DNA from: Kudoa neothunni
Lineage: Eukaryota > Cnidaria
Direction: 5' to 3'
NCBI GenBank assembly: GCA_964304625.1
Contig: OZ199838.1
Span: 4,154,001-4,218,000, forward strand
Length of the DNA: 64,000 nucleotides
Both the position numbers and the translations under genes were made by a program. This document shows, piece after piece, positions 49,036 to 62,578 of the stretch. Position 1 is the first letter of the stretch. Each line of letters begins with the position of its first letter. The notes under the pieces were generated by a model. That model saw only the letters and a program-made list of their open reading frames with translations. It did not search any database and was not told the DNA's origin.

Positions 49036-50186
49036 CTAGATTTTCAGATGAAAACTTCGATGCATAACACATCCGAAAATGTGTAACGTTTATTGCTGAT
49101 AGGATGCAGACTCATGGTGATTTAAACTTATTTCTCCAATTTTAAATAAAATATAATTTGAACCCTACCGTGTAGTATTTAAATCACTACTCTCTCCATT
49201 TGTCCATATATAATATTTTGTATGGAAGGCAATGATTGATTTATTATCTCAGATGATGATTAATGATGGAATCGGTTTTAAGTCGCTAATACATAAACAG
49301 GTGTAACAATTTGCAATAGATCGAAATTAGTTAATTAAATTATGTGATAAATTTTTCACACGTTCCATACAAGAATAATCATACCTTGACCGAACCCTTA
49401 ATTATTCCGACGCTAAAGACATCAAACGTCGCTACCCGACTCATTGCGTTGGCGTGATGCTGGGGTCCATTGTGAACGTTTCTTGTATTAACTGTGGCAT
49501 TTGAGGATACAATTATTATCATTAATTTTTTTTGGTGTATAAAAAAATCCAATTCATATAAAATTAATTCAACATCTGTCTTCTATATTACAGTACGCAA
49601 TCGATTTTTTGTACCGTTTAACTTCTTGTTTCTCGTTTACCTCAAAACTTTCTGTAAAAGTCGAAATCTAATGTTGGAATATCATATTAAAATTGGGTTT
49701 GAAAAAGTTTAAAAATAAAGAAAAAATGATGAAAATACGAGGAGTCCATCGTTGCCGATTGTATGTACTTTTTCTGAAAATTTTCGAGGGCACTTGGGGG
49801 TTTTTAGTAGTTTTCAGATGGTAGGAAAAAGGACAAACGCAGATCTATTAAGGGAAATTTGGAGTAATCGAATTTTTTTCACACTTGCCCAAGAAGGGAG
49901 CGATGGCTGCGACTGTTCGACATTTAAACTACCCATAATTTCAACATTTGATGGGATTCTAATAAGAAGGCGGAAATTGTGGAAACTCATGGCAATGGGC
50001 TAGCTTCATCGAAAAGAAAAACTTTGAAACGGTACCAACAAAGAGCTTTATTCTGAAATTGTTAAGTGGGCTAATTTGATGCTCTCACGAAAAATAAAGT
50101 TAACATCTATTTATATTATTAATTAAAAGATAGAATTAGGCTCAAATCATTTGTGTGTGGATTCATCAACACACGGATGGTTAAAG
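49036..50186. other. AT-rich stretch, no gene assigned
   Basis: Open frames at 49494-49712 and 49752-50003 show no recognisable family. Nothing else is supported. Confidence 0.35.
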
Positions 50187-50230
50187 CAGGGGTCGGCAAC
50201 CTACGGCCCACAGTGCATTGAATGACGTAA
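50187..50230. repeat. Single hAT-type terminus
   Basis: CAGGGGTCGGCAACCTACGG is a typical hAT end (compare CAGGGGTCGGCAAAC in many hAT families). I did not find the opposite end, which may have been lost or displaced by the later insertions at 50534 and 50601. Confidence 0.4.
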
Positions 50231-50533
50231 AAATTTTCCTTACTAGCTAAAATACCCTAATGATTTTTAAGATTTTCTAGATCGCTTTTCTAAATGTTAG
50301 TATGTTGTCGATACGAACATTGTAGCTATTTAACATTCATTTTCATTAATTCGGAAAACCGGAATACATGTGATTTTTAAAATAACGTTGAAATTATTTC
50401 TATAAAAGTATAAAATATTTTTAAAAGGGGCATATAGGTACATCTCGTTTGACATACTCCAATGAATCGTTCTTTCGCAAGTTAAGCACGAGTTGATTAC
50501 ATTGGAGGAGAAAATTGTCATAATATAATACTA

Positions 50534-53500
50534 CAGTAGGTAACCGGTAGTACGTAATCCCCTCGGGGCCGTAAAAAAATTCCGTACTATGGGGGAGGAC
50601 CAGGGTTGCCAGAAGATTAACGAAAAAAGTACCAACAGTTAATCTACACAAAAAAGAGATTAGGGAGAGAAAAAAACGTAGTTATATAAAATGTTTTTTA
50701 ATCTATCTGAAACGAAATTGTTTCATTACAGTTATCTCCACAAAGTTTTGTTTCTATGGACGCTGTTACTGAATTTTCAGGCGGATTCTATTTTGTACAA
50801 TCTGTATTCTAAAATTAACTTTTCGAATAGATCAAGCTGTTTAATGTTTCGGTCTTCAATAATGATATATTTTTCACTTTGATTATGTTCAATTGGGAAA
50901 ATATTCTTTTGGCACAAGCAGAAGAATGAGATAATGAAAGCAAGCTCATCATTAATTTTGAAATTAATGAATATTTAGGAACATCGCCAATTCTTTTTTC
51001 TGTTACATCGTACCAAACTTTTTCGGGGTCATATATCGAAAAGAGATTTGAGTCTTCGAAATTTAATTGTCTCCATTCAATATCCACATTGGTATAGTCT
51101 TCATCCGATATAAGATTAGGGAATCTTATTGCAAGGGGTATGATAGACTCGGCCTACCTCCATTCACGTTACTTAGATCTATTGCCTCAAACAATTCAAG
51201 TTCTTTAAATGAATCATTGTATAGAAATCGATCAAATATTTCATTTGTTAAGGAAATATAAAAATTGAATGTATTTATTTTATATTGGAGATATTCTTGT
51301 GAATTTATTATGGAAGAATTCATTGTATATTTGCATGTCACTTTGGATCCGCGACAAACACTATCTAATGGACGATAATTTGAAGGGTTATTAATAGTAA
51401 TATTCCAAATATCCACGTTTTTAATTATTTCTCTTTTCATAAATAAGCTGAGAATGACTTTTACTGCAACACTAATTGAATTTTTTAGCTTGTGTATTCG
51501 AAAGATTTCTGATTGGAAATCAAGATTAAGTTTGTTTACTATCGGGAGTATAAAGTTTAAGAATTCAAAATAAATATGATTGATTGGTTTATTTAGTTTA
51601 TGATCTATTAATTTTTCGGATTCAAAATCATTCTCTGATACTGCAGTAGTGGAAAACATTTTAAGTGCATTCCATTGACCAAGTATTCTAGCGACGACCT
51701 ATTCAAGTGACAACCTTCTCGTGCTACAAGGGCGTAATATCTTTCTAGGACAATTATCCATTATCTTTTGAAATTTCTTGTATTCACTCAAATGTTTTGG
51801 GCTATTCGAAATATATGTGTAAATACTTCTAGTTAAATCTTCCAGCTCATTTGGAAGTTGATGACAAGCTTTAGAAGCACATAAATTTACTGATTGACAA
51901 ACGCAACCTTACACGTAAAGCGAAGGAATTATTTGTTTCAGTAAACTCTGGATACCACTTTTGTTACACACCATAACATTTGCATTGTCTCTGGAAAATC
52001 CGATAAGATTGTGAATGGAGATATTATTAATTATAAAAAAATTTATCGATGATTCAAAAATTCTTTTGCCAGTACAGTTCATTATCTCCAACATGACCAA
52101 ATATTTGTCCATTGTCTTTTTAACATCGTCATCATAATATCGAGCTACTAAAACTAGTTGTTTAGTTGCGGATATATCATATCTGTGGTTTCATCTATTA
52201 TTAATGAAAATTTAGTTGTTTGTAATTTTGAGATTAAGTTTTTTAAATAATATTTCCTAATAACACGACGAAAAACACATTTGCCTTTCGTTCGAGCGTA
52301 TTTAATATCTTTGCAAATAGCAGAATCTTCACAAACATTGGCAACTAAACTAGGAAAATGATCCAAGATTGACAGCGGGAAATTGTGTTCCGCAACAAAG
52401 GCACATAATTTCAACTCTGCTTTAGCTATTTTTCGAGAATATACAACGGAACTGTTTTATTCTATATAACTATCTATTTTCATATTGTTTGTAGATTGTC
52501 TCATATTTCGTAAATGCTTTCCAGTTGCTGCATGTATTTCGATTTGTGAAATACTCCCCAAAACTTCACATTTACACATTTTTCAGAACACTTCCTCTTT
52601 TTATTCTTGCTTATATCAATCCACTGGATAAATCTTCGATCTTCCAACTATTCTCTTCTTACCTTGCGTTTATAATCTTTATATATTTTTGTTGGTGTGT
52701 TACTTATATCGCTTTCGTAGTCGCTATCATTTCGATTAAAGACCATCAAGAATTACTAACCCACAAAATATTACATTATGTATAATACAATAAAAATTAC
52801 AGAAATTAATTCAACTTGTTGAATGCAAAAATTATATAGTAAATTATTAAGACGCGCGCTATTATGAATGAATTTGTGGGTTATAATAAATGTTTGTGTA
52901 TAAAATTTTATCATTATCGCATTCCAGATATTGTTTTCCTCTTCAATTTCGTTTTCATATAATTTAAATATTTTCAGATGCTAACGATAGCTTTAATTTT
53001 AAAACATTTAACTTATTAACAAATCCTCTAGTTAGAAATTTATAAACGTAATGTTTTAAGGAATTTTTTGAGCGACAATTAAATTTGATAACTCTTTCGA
53101 GCCACATTTTTTTCGGGTTTAAAAACATTTTAAAACCCTAAAGTATAAACTTGTAGGCAGAAAAATTAATTTCGCAAAGTAAACGAACTAATTCCCCGCG
53201 TATAAAGCTAAATATACATTGGGATTACATGGAACTGATTTGACCATGAAATCGAAGAAAGTTTCATTTAAAACAATAAATAGATAACATTCTCGTGGTC
53301 AGAAACTCATTTAACATATATGTGAAGAAAAAAATAAGCTCAAGTTTACAAAATTTTGTTAAATGATAATATTTTGAAATTTAATTGTTTAATTTGCTTT
53401 CTTTAGGAGACGAAACATTAATGGGATAGATTGGATATTCAAAATAACATCGAATTCAACAGCAAGATATATTTTGCATATCTTTGTATAATATTAAACC

Positions 53501-54150
53501 TATACGCTGAAATAACAATAAATAAACATAGAAAGTATAAATTATTAAATAAGCCATTAACGCTACTTTGCATTCATTGCAAATACCTAACCGGAAACTG
53601 AAGATCGTCGAGGGGATTAAAAATCATGTATTGATGGTGAAAAAGTACCATTTTGATACGAACGTACCAATTCTACCAACCCTGGGAGGACTGATAGTAC
53701 GCAATGAATTGAGCGCGCTTGATCATTTATATTACATTATATTTTAACATCTTATCATCAGAAAATCGTTAAATTTAATTTAAAAAAACAATGAAAATTA
53801 GGATTATATTGTATTATTGGAATGAAAAATAATTGGTTATTCTTTTTTGAGTTAAACTCTTCGAAATAATATCATAAATGTCTTCCTCTAAGGAGGCCAA
53901 ACTTATTGATTGTTTCCTTTCGTGATATTCAAAAAATAATTTCAATTCTTTTACATACTCCAATGCATTCTTAAAGCTAACTATTCTAAATTGTATCCCA
54001 AAAATATTTTTAAATAGTCGCATTTTATATTTATCTAAACTGGATCTCAAATTTATTGCAATAGCCGGATTCGACCTCTAGATAGCTAGATAAAGAAATT
54101 TGACCCATTACCATAGATTTATCACAACAATATATTTGATTGATAATATA
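50534..54150 (-). mobile_element. Pogo/Tigger-like relic split by a hAT insertion
   Basis: TA plus CAGTAGGTAACCGGTAGTACG at 50534, followed by TAATCCCCTCGGGG, matches the inverted right end of the element at 21.5-22.3 kb (CAGTCAGTGACCGGTTTTACG, TAATCCCCTCGGGA). Sixty-seven bases later a complete hAT element interrupts it; the older sequence resumes at 53692. On the minus strand 54050-53814 codes a 78-residue frame ending KRITNYFSFQ, reminiscent of the C-terminal QxxITDFF tail of Tigger/jerky transposases, in the position expected if this end is the 3' end. The far end is not located; the stated right limit is approximate. Confidence 0.4.
50601..53683 (-). mobile_element. Full-length hAT element with broken transposase, TIRs and 8 bp TSD
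   Basis: Ends CAGGGTTGCCAGAA and, inverted, AGGGTTGGTAGAA bound a 3.08 kb element. The octamer GGGAGGAC flanks it on both sides (50593-50600, 53684-53691), counting the shared terminal G with the duplication. The minus-strand transposase is readable in pieces. A BED-like finger (near 52590-52500, CKCE then HAATGKHLRNM) comes first, then 52414-52154 with KFSLIIDETTD, the first catalytic Asp region. Next come 52112-51909 with LIGFSRDNANVMVCNKSG (second Asp region), a middle part 51659-51126, and the C-terminal dimerisation domain 51087-50815 with LSLSHSSACAKRIFSQLN and LLKTETLNSLI. Stops and frame changes between pieces make it inactive. Right-hand 1 kb (52.6-53.7) is non-coding. Confidence 0.85.
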
Positions 54151-54667
54151 TTTTCAAAATACTTTGTTCACTATAAATCAATCCAACTCAAAATCATAAA
54201 TTATTATCGATTTTATAAATTAAATGAAGTATTGTTCTAAATAGAAACAATTATAAATTAATACCCACTGTTAATCTTATAAAAGTTTAGAAAATAATCT
54301 TTTATAGGTAAGGTAATAATTGTTAATAACAGGGTACATAAAATCAGAAGGATGTTCATCAACAGAAGCACCAATAGTATTAGTTAAATAAGTCACGTAA
54401 TAACGCGTACATCTACACGTAGTATTCACACTACAGAAATCATACGACATTCGGTAAATTTTTAAAGTTACAATAGTTAAATGTTGTTTTAGAAGGATCA
54501 TATAATTTATTTTATCTGTCGAATCAAAACGAGATTATGTAATTGCTATACTTCCAATAACAACCTTCAAGACTTCTCCATTTTTTACATTCTTAAAATT
54601 TGAAATTATTTAGCGAAAAAATCATTAATTTGAGAGGTAAAATTTAAATTTGTATTAACATGTTAAT
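54151..54667. other. AT-rich stretch, no gene assigned
   Basis: A 74-codon minus frame at 54501-54277 has no recognised family. No other feature. Confidence 0.35.
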
Positions 54668-54763
54668 TTATGAATGATTTTCTCCCATTGCAGTAACTAC
54701 TGCCTTTGTATGTTTAAGCTGAATTCCATGAATGGGAAGTCGACCAGTTCGTTTAGGAGCCCT
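54668..54763 (-). other. Orphan terminal-exon-like frame
   Basis: After an acceptor-like TTTTTTAG the minus strand reads RAPKRTGRLPIHGIQLKHTK, then AVVTAMGENHS and a TAA stop at 54670-54668. The frame is markedly less AT-rich than its surroundings and looks like a real last exon. I do not recognise the protein and could not place upstream exons between here and the WASP gene. Confidence 0.35.
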
Positions 54764-55340
54764 CTAAAAAATTAGTTTGTATCGTTCAATACTTGTTGCA
54801 GATATTCTCACAAAAATTACTATTTTATAATTTTTATCTAAAAAGTGAGCCAAATTATAATTAACACTAAAATTGTAATGACGAACTTAATTCTCTTTGA
54901 ATAAAATTTTTTATTTTTTTCTTATCCATGAATCGAAGCCTTGTTGAAGATATATAATGTTAAAAAATGAAATAAGATGAGTTTATTAATTTATTTTTTT
55001 GAAAATCCCATATTATGAGAATTTACAGACCATATAGCTTTAATATGGTTATATAAATTTATTACAAACAAATAACATACGAAAGTTTATATATATATTA
55101 ATCCCAAAACAGGCGCCTGTATTTGATAAAAATTCATTAAATTAACAAAATGATCGTTGGTATTTTTCGAATATGCATATATGGAAAATAGGATCAGAAA
55201 TTTTCTTGATCTATAATGGAAGATACAAAAGTGAATTGTTTAAAATAATTATTAGAAAGAAAAAAATGTTAAAAACAGTAAAATGAGGGTGATAAAATTT
55301 TGACACTTCAATAAAGTATTTAAGTATGGAATTATCATTT
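54764..55340. other. AT-rich 3' flank of the WASP gene
   Basis: About 0.58 kb downstream of the WASP stop codon; no further feature recognised. Confidence 0.4.
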
Positions 55341-57177
55341 TTACCAATCGTCAGACTCCTCACCAGATTCATCAGATTCACCTTCGCTCGAGCCTAAATA
55401 GAGATAAGTTAGGTCGATTATCAAATAAAGATTAGGAATTATTATTTGTTGGTAGAGAAAATTACTGGCTTTGACTTTGGAACGGAATGTCGCCAAATTA
55501 TTTACAAGAGCTCCAAGAATTCCTTCTTCATCCTATTGAATGAGTGATTAACTATCAGGAAATCTCAACGATTACTTCGTCGCTAGAATCTTCGTTCATT
55601 TCTACTTTCTTTAGCATTTTTCCCTTTTGAATTTGGTCTTGGAAGGACGGTGCAGGTCCGGATGCCGATTTATTAGATGAACTTGGTGGTTTGGCAGCAG
55701 GTGGGGGCGGTGCAACTCCAGCGGGTGGTGGTGGGGGTGGAGGTGGCGGGGCAGCTTTAGTAGATGACGAATCAACCGTTTTAGATGGTGGAGGTGGAGG
55801 TGCCGCGGCTTTAGTCTCGACTTTTGGTTTGACAACTGAACTTTGTTCATGATCCTTCTTATTCTTCTTATTTTCTGTAAGTTTATCCCAAAATGTTATA
55901 AAAACTTGTCCATTTTCAAACAACTACTTTTTTTTTCGATTGCATCAGCATATTTGTCAATTCCTCCATTTTTTGCTACGAGATCAATCATATGGGATGT
56001 TTCTTCGTGTGTAATTTCAGCTGCAGATGATCCATAAAGAAATCTGATTAATTCTTTCCATTTGTGACTGTCTTGCATATTCTACAGAAATCCATCCATT
56101 CATTTATGTGTTAAACAGATAAAAATAATTTAAGATAAAAATTTAATTAAAGTGAATTATGAAATCAAATATAAAACCTACATCGATACCAGTGATACCA
56201 TCGTGACCAACATGAGTGACCACACTAAATTATTATCAAATATTAAGAAAAGAACTAACCACAAAATTCGCTTAGGTAGTACGTAAAATTGGATGGGCCG
56301 CTGATTTCAAGACGAGGTTTTTCATTTTTTAATGACTTTTTGGGCTTGGATTTCTCTACTTTCTTTTTCTTTTCCTTTTCCTTTTCCTTTTCGAGAGTTG
56401 GAGCATCTAATAATATTTTAAATTGTGAACAAAATGATCCGACCCTTAATACCACTGTCACTTTTTCTTTGTTTTTGAATCTTTTTGGAAGATTTTTCTG
56501 CAGAAATACGTAACGCATTAGATGGTAAAATTTAAACTGCAGTATTACTTCCTTCAATGGAAGACTTTTTATCAGATCGAGATTTGCCTTTTGGTCGAAC
56601 TTTAGCTAACACCTCATTTTCGAATAAGTGAAATTCACTTTTTTCGCAAAACAATATTCCCCAAAGACAGGCCTAAGTTTCAAGTGAAATCAATAGAAGA
56701 TTGTAGATTAATGGTTGAATTTACGTGGGCTTCAAATGCCAAAAAATGGTTTGATGATTTATATAAAACAATGGTTTTATACAGTTCCTGTTCCATATCT
56801 ACATCCTGTCCCTAGGTTTACGTTAAACCAGCAGATAATTATTTTTGTTGGGTTTGAGATTAGAAGTTACATCCATCGAAAAGAATCGAACGAAATAACT
56901 CTTTCTATTCGCATCCCTTACAAGACAAACAACTCCCGAGCCCTGATAAGTCCACTTATTGTGACTAGGTCCTTCGGTGGTAAAAAGTTGAGACACTCCT
57001 ACCACACTCGTCTAGATATTTTTGTTGATCAAAAAATCAAATTATGGCATCAACCACAAATTTTAAAATGAAAAGATTTACGGTTGAATTTGAACCGATT
57101 CGAGAGAAAACTTCTTCATTCTCTCCGGCACTCAACAATGAGCTAGAATGGTTATTCCGTTGTACGGCGGGTGGCAT
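55341..57177 (-). CDS. WASL: WASP/N-WASP actin nucleation promoting factor
   Basis: Eleven exons join in phase: 57177-57082, 57011-56871, 56811-56725, 56672-56549, 56497-56453, 56406-56283, 56224-56182, 56081-55928, 55874-55576, 55532-55466, 55393-55341; 410 residues. The WH1 domain (about 15-130) has GENEEVFSRI, GSGVVCLVRDANRKSYFVR and DMEQELY (family WEQELY). A Lys-rich linker follows, then the GBD/CRIB (about 195-265) as ISGPSNFT-VVTHVGHDG, which binds Cdc42. A polyproline segment (about 285-330) has runs of 5 and 9 prolines. A single WH2 (FQDQIQKGKMLKKVE), a central helix (GILGALVNNLATFRSK) and an acidic tail ending ESDDW with the canonical terminal Trp activate Arp2/3. Vertebrate N-WASP has two WH2 motifs; one here is like WASP. 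Introns are 34-116 bp. The donor after exon 5 has an alternative in the same phase (10 bp later). Assignment firm. Confidence 0.93.
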
Positions 57178-58293
57178 TTAATAAAATTATAAAATAATGG
57201 CAGTGCAACTCGAAAGCTTATTTTACGAGATATGATTTTCGTAATCGGCTATCATTTATCGCCTTAACTTTTTATATCACATTATTTTGTTGTATTTTTA
57301 TTAAGAAAAGTTATCAGGTTTTAATTTTTCTTATGTTTCTTTATTTCCAATCATAAATACTATTTAATGATTTATTTGAACACCCATAATTAATGCTTTG
57401 CCACCTACAAATTTGAAATCTCTTGTTTCCAGCTACTCAAAGCTAACCTTAATATTAAATTTCAACTTGATTACAAGTTATACTTTTATATAATTTTAAT
57501 TTTTTCGCACGCTCGGTTATTGATATGACTTATTCCTAAAATACTTATGCTTATATGAATTATTTTTTACAAATTTTGATAAGAGTATTAGAGCTTATTA
57601 CTGGAGTTGATAACACATTTCTCGGATTTACTTTAAATGTTAATATTTTCTTTAGAAATAATTTTCTTTGATTGTTAGATGAACATTCTTTATTGGATCA
57701 GTTTATTCAGGTTTGAGAGCTCATAAAAAATAACTGAACTCAACATTAAAGTGTATAATAGGTGCTTGCAGGTTGAGTTTCGTTGTTCGGCCACACCATC
57801 ATTCAATAATTTTCCAATAGAATTTAAATACTAAAATAGAGTTACCTAAACTGGGTAGAATAAGTATAGAGTTTAAAAATTGTTATCAGTAAACAATCCT
57901 CCGGAGATTTTGATTTAATAAATGAGAAATAATCTCTCTGCAAAGTCATATTTAAATAAGGAATTCATATTTTCATCATATTCGGAAGCTCTTGGTATAT
58001 TCCTATCTTATACGATCCTTCGCCATAGTCATCTGCGCGGGAAATTCATATTGCTATTTCTCGTCAATATTATTTCTTTAATGAGTTATTCATAAAAATG
58101 TATAAAATGGTTTAATAATCCGAAACTGATATTCACTTAGTATTCATTGTAATTAAAAATTTGGGTTTCTAATGCATTTTTATACTCAATATAATCTGAT
58201 GTTACTTTCTCCCGAATATTGAGAGATGATTCAATTGTTATAAGACTGACTTATGCAATGAAATTTTCTTAGAGATTGGCTGTGTTTTTGTTA
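57178..58293. other. AT-rich 5' flank of WASP, no gene
   Basis: About 1.1 kb; nothing recognised beyond the presumed promoter side of the WASP gene. Confidence 0.35.
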
Positions 58294-58527
58294 GGCAGTG
58301 GCTATTACAATAGATGTTTTTAATCTCAAATAGCATATACGTTTTCGCGATTCCCATATTTAATCCCACCGACTCCTATTTATAATTGCTATATATAGAA
58401 TGTATTTTTAAAATATCCTGTATTTAATTATTTTTTGACTATCACCACCACTACTAGGGGGCATTATTATATACGGTCGAAACTACATTCAATTGAATAA
58501 TACGACCAGTTGTAATAGCCACTCTCC
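58294..58527. mobile_element. Short MITE of the GGCAGTGGCTATT family
   Basis: The left end GGCAGTGGCTATTACAA faces an inverted copy (GAGAGTGGCTATTACAA) at 58511-58527, defining a 234 bp non-coding element. Flanks are TTA on the left and TTT on the right, so a duplication is not clear. Confidence 0.55.
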
Positions 58528-58747
58528 TTTATTCAAAGTTTGTCGCCTACGCGCGATCATCTGTTTATTTCGCACCCCACTAGTATAATTTACCAGTTTT
58601 TTTATCAACAATGAATATTTTACTCAATTTTAAAAATTGAGAATGACGTAAATTTTTAAATTTAAATAAATGCCCGGTATTCATTATTTTTTGTATTCGT
58701 ATAAAAAAAAAATTTAACGATTATTTTTCAGATCAACTTAACTTTAA

Positions 58748-61230
58748 GGCAGTGGCTATTATCATGTTAGCGTATAATCCCATGTTGGGGCTGTCTATTA
58801 CCACGAAAAAGAATTTCTCTATAATCACAGAATATTATATATTTCTGTTCCGATAATTTTATTAAGAACTTTTATACTATAAAATTCTAATTTTCGTATG
58901 AAAATTCATTCACCTAATTTTTGGCATTTGCAGCATATAACCGCGTATTTTTCACATTTTTTGTAATAGTTATTTAGTTATTATTAAATATTTTATGATA
59001 AAATTATTTACTTAAAAAGATGAAAACATAACTAATGGATATCTTAAACACAACATCGAATTTGCAAGTCGTAATAGGGTTCATATAATCATTGATTTAA
59101 CTTTGAGTATCTTAAGGTTTTACGATAACTAGAAAAAATTACGCACGAATGATTGATAGGCCACGAATAAACTTTATTATAATTCATGATTTCATAATTC
59201 AATTATATAGTTTATTATTTTCCCCCTTTCTTCCCGATTACGATCACTCTAAAACCCATTAGTCTTCATACCGCTTTAAACTCTTTAAAAAGTGTAAAGT
59301 CTGCAAAAAATGTAAGTAGACGCACTGAAACTAAAATCTTTGTATTCCAGTAGATTTGGTTAATTTTATATAGCCTGATAAATTAATTCGCTGTGATCTA
59401 ATTGGATGCCAATTCTTTTAAAAAAATTAATATCCTAAGCGTTTAGCCGTCAAGCTCAGTACACATTTCTGATAATCATCTTAATTTCTAACGATGATTA
59501 TTTGTTGAGAAATTTCTAGTATCAAATCTTTTAATTCTCGTGTGATATTATATATAGAAAGCAATATCTCCCACTCAAAAATTTGAAAACGTGAAATTTA
59601 CATATAGATAGTTTAGAATTCAGAAAATTGATTTTCAAGACGTTGATAGTTTCAAATATTTATCAGTTTTCGCAGAAAATACCTCCTTTATCGATGGCAG
59701 AATAGATGTTAATTCATTAATATACTAGTTTAAAATAACTTCTCTTTTTTATAAATAATACATGCACTACTTATATGACTCGCTTAATGGAAAATCGTTA
59801 ACTGTTAGGTATTGGGGAACACTGAAGAAAGTTTAATGTAATTAAGGGTTTAAAACATGAATGAAGTATGATTAGTGAGTCTTTATTGTGATCCAAATAA
59901 TTTTTAGGTTTCATCTACACAGAATGGTTCTAGAAAAAAAGAAGACACCTTCATCTCATCATCTATAAATATTATTGCACAAAGCTGATTGGCATCTCCA
60001 GTAAGAATTTTAACATCATAGTTATGATCCAGAGTTAAAATCTTATAAAAATGGTTTATATCATTACGTTAGGAAGATATAAGTTTCGTATATTTATGGC
60101 CTTGAGTGTAATTATTTCACTTGTTTCTTACTGTATTTTAGAATGCAACATTTTTTAATTGGAAAATATAGAAATTAATTCTTATGTTAATTTATTATTA
60201 CGGTCAAATTTACGTTGTGGTTGTACACTTGAAGAAAACCTGATATTTTCTGTTGTTATCTTGTAGGTATAAAAATTTTACTTCACGTTTTTTTTCCATC
60301 TGAGCTGACTCCTACCTTCATGTGAGCCGGACATGTGCCTCACCAAATTTTAGTCTCTCTTACACCCTTTGGTCTATTACGATAATAGTCGCCAAAATAA
60401 CAAATGAACTAAATACAATAGAAACTCATCTTCCCATTACATTTTTTGGAAGAGAACCCGTTTGATATAAATAATTTTTTTAATCTCTATCTATAAAATT
60501 ACTTGATGATTTTTTTGTATGACTTTAAGAACTCTTCTTGCTGATAAAACGAGATAAATCTTCCTCTACTTAAAAGGTATTACTCTCAGCGATGCCTTCT
60601 ATTATTTTTTAATTGCGCATATTATAATTTCATAAAAAATTATCGTAAATGCGTCGAAATAATTAATTATCGGTAATCATTAATACTGAATATAAAATAG
60701 GTATAATTCATATGTATAAGTATTATAAGTTTTGTAAGTTTATTTTCATAACATTTTTACACCCTTTTTCAGAGTTATCTGTTTTAAAGTACCTTAAAAG
60801 GTCAGTTAAATATCATTAATCCAAAAGTTTAGATACTAAATTTCTTTTAATGAATAAGAAAATGTATATATATATATATACAGGTTGTTTACTTTAATAG
60901 ATTTGATTTAGTTAGGTCGATTTGAGGATGGATCACCAAATTAGGACTCTAACCAGCCTGAAAATACTCAATTGTTTTGGTATAACATCAAAAATTATTT
61001 TAATAATCGCTTTTTGTATATAAATAAACTGATATTTTAGAATTTTAAATAACCGATTTTTGTAAAATCCAGCATTATGGCTGATTTTTATAGTAAAATT
61101 TATATCGTTAATTTTAACACGAAAATTTAAAATTTAAAGGATAAAAATATGTTCAAGTGGTAACAAAAATTATAGGTCTAAGAATTCTTAGAATTAGGAG
61201 AAATTCGTTTTGGTGGCAATAGCCACTGCC
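58748..61230. repeat. Outward-bounded pair of GGCAGTGGCTATT termini
   Basis: GGCAGTGGCTATTATC at 58748 and the reverse complement of GGGCAGTGGCTATTGCC ending at 61230 are in inverted orientation 2.5 kb apart. They may bound one larger element or be ends of two short ones whose partners are lost. The interval is AT-rich with no coding sequence recognised; a TA run lies near 60866-60881. Confidence 0.35.
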
Positions 61231-62578
61231 CAACTTGAATGTTACACCAATGTAAAGTCATTTTGTGTACTCTGTACTCGCTAAAATTACCGATACTCAC
61301 AATCGATGCCATGAAAACTTGATGTTTTGAACAAGTTATCGAAAAGCCTAGATTACATTTCAAATTTGGTCATAGTTTATGAATATTCCATATTATAACT
61401 TCAAAATGAACTATTACTGTTTTCAATCGTCTAACATTATATATTTAAAAAGATAGAAAATATAATAAATATTTCTCAACAAATTAAATATCTGAATTAG
61501 ATTTAGAAAAAGAGATGATATGATAACGACCTCGTTTATTTCAAGAAATGTGCTGTTTGAAAAATTTGTTTTAATGTGTGATGACACTTGATGCATGTTA
61601 TGACGTATTTTAATTGTTTTTTAAATCATTTAACAAAACGTTCGTTATTGTCATAGAAACAAATTTAGATTTTGTTCTTATTAAATTGTTGCCATTTTAA
61701 ATTTCATTCATAAATCAAATAAGAATTACTTTGTGATGTTCTTAAAGAGATATCGTTATATATAATTCTTATCACAAATTTATTATTAAATTAACTTAAA
61801 ATTGTGCGAACTATTGTTATTAAATTGCTGGATATTTCTGTCAATACTTTACATATTTATAGGGCGAATAAATATTTTGTTAAATTTTTAAATAAAATAT
61901 TTTACATAATCTACGATTATATGAGTTAGTTTATGTTTTCTTTTTGATTCACCTAATTAATACAATTTTATTTTAAAGGATTAAATTAAATATATATTAT
62001 TAATTGAGAATTGGAGATTATTATTTTACTTCATTAAATAATAATTAACATTACAATAAAAGGATGATAAATTCATCCAGATGATTTCATCAACTTGATA
62101 TGAGAGGAAATAATATTATTAATAAATGTGTTAATCATTCCTAAAGTAAAAAAAATGAGTCACTTTAGTATAACGGAACCAAATACAGTAATGGATCAGT
62201 CGTACATAGTTGTATTTGGATACATTTTCTATTTTCCATATGGAACGGCTCGATCATTTTAAAATGGTTTTAAATTATATAATCTCAGGATTACTCGCTT
62301 TGAATAGTTTACAAGCATAATTGTCACTAATAAACGTAAAAAAGTCGGTAGTGTCTCTTTCCACTACATCGGTGCATGCGCAGGGGATTATAGGATTATA
62401 TTTATTTCGCTTTTTCTGTAGGTTACAGCGCTTTTACAAACAAAACAGCTCATAAAAATGATAAAATATATTTTTTTGTATTAGAATAACTAATCAGAAC
62501 GTTACTTTGAAAATTTCAAATAATTTTTTGTGACTCTAGGTCTACCTTTCGATATAACCTCTTTCATTTGGAACGTTA
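61231..62578. other. AT-rich stretch, no gene assigned
   Basis: About 1.3 kb. The last 200 bp before the transposase-like frames could include the 3' end of that element, but no terminal repeat is recognisable. Confidence 0.35.

Noticed and set aside
49752-50003. 83-codon plus-strand frame
   Set aside because: No family recognised; likely part of transposon debris.
54055-54085. tRNA B-box-like GGTCGAATCC on the minus strand
   Set aside because: No acceptor stem, D-arm or anticodon arm could be drawn around it.
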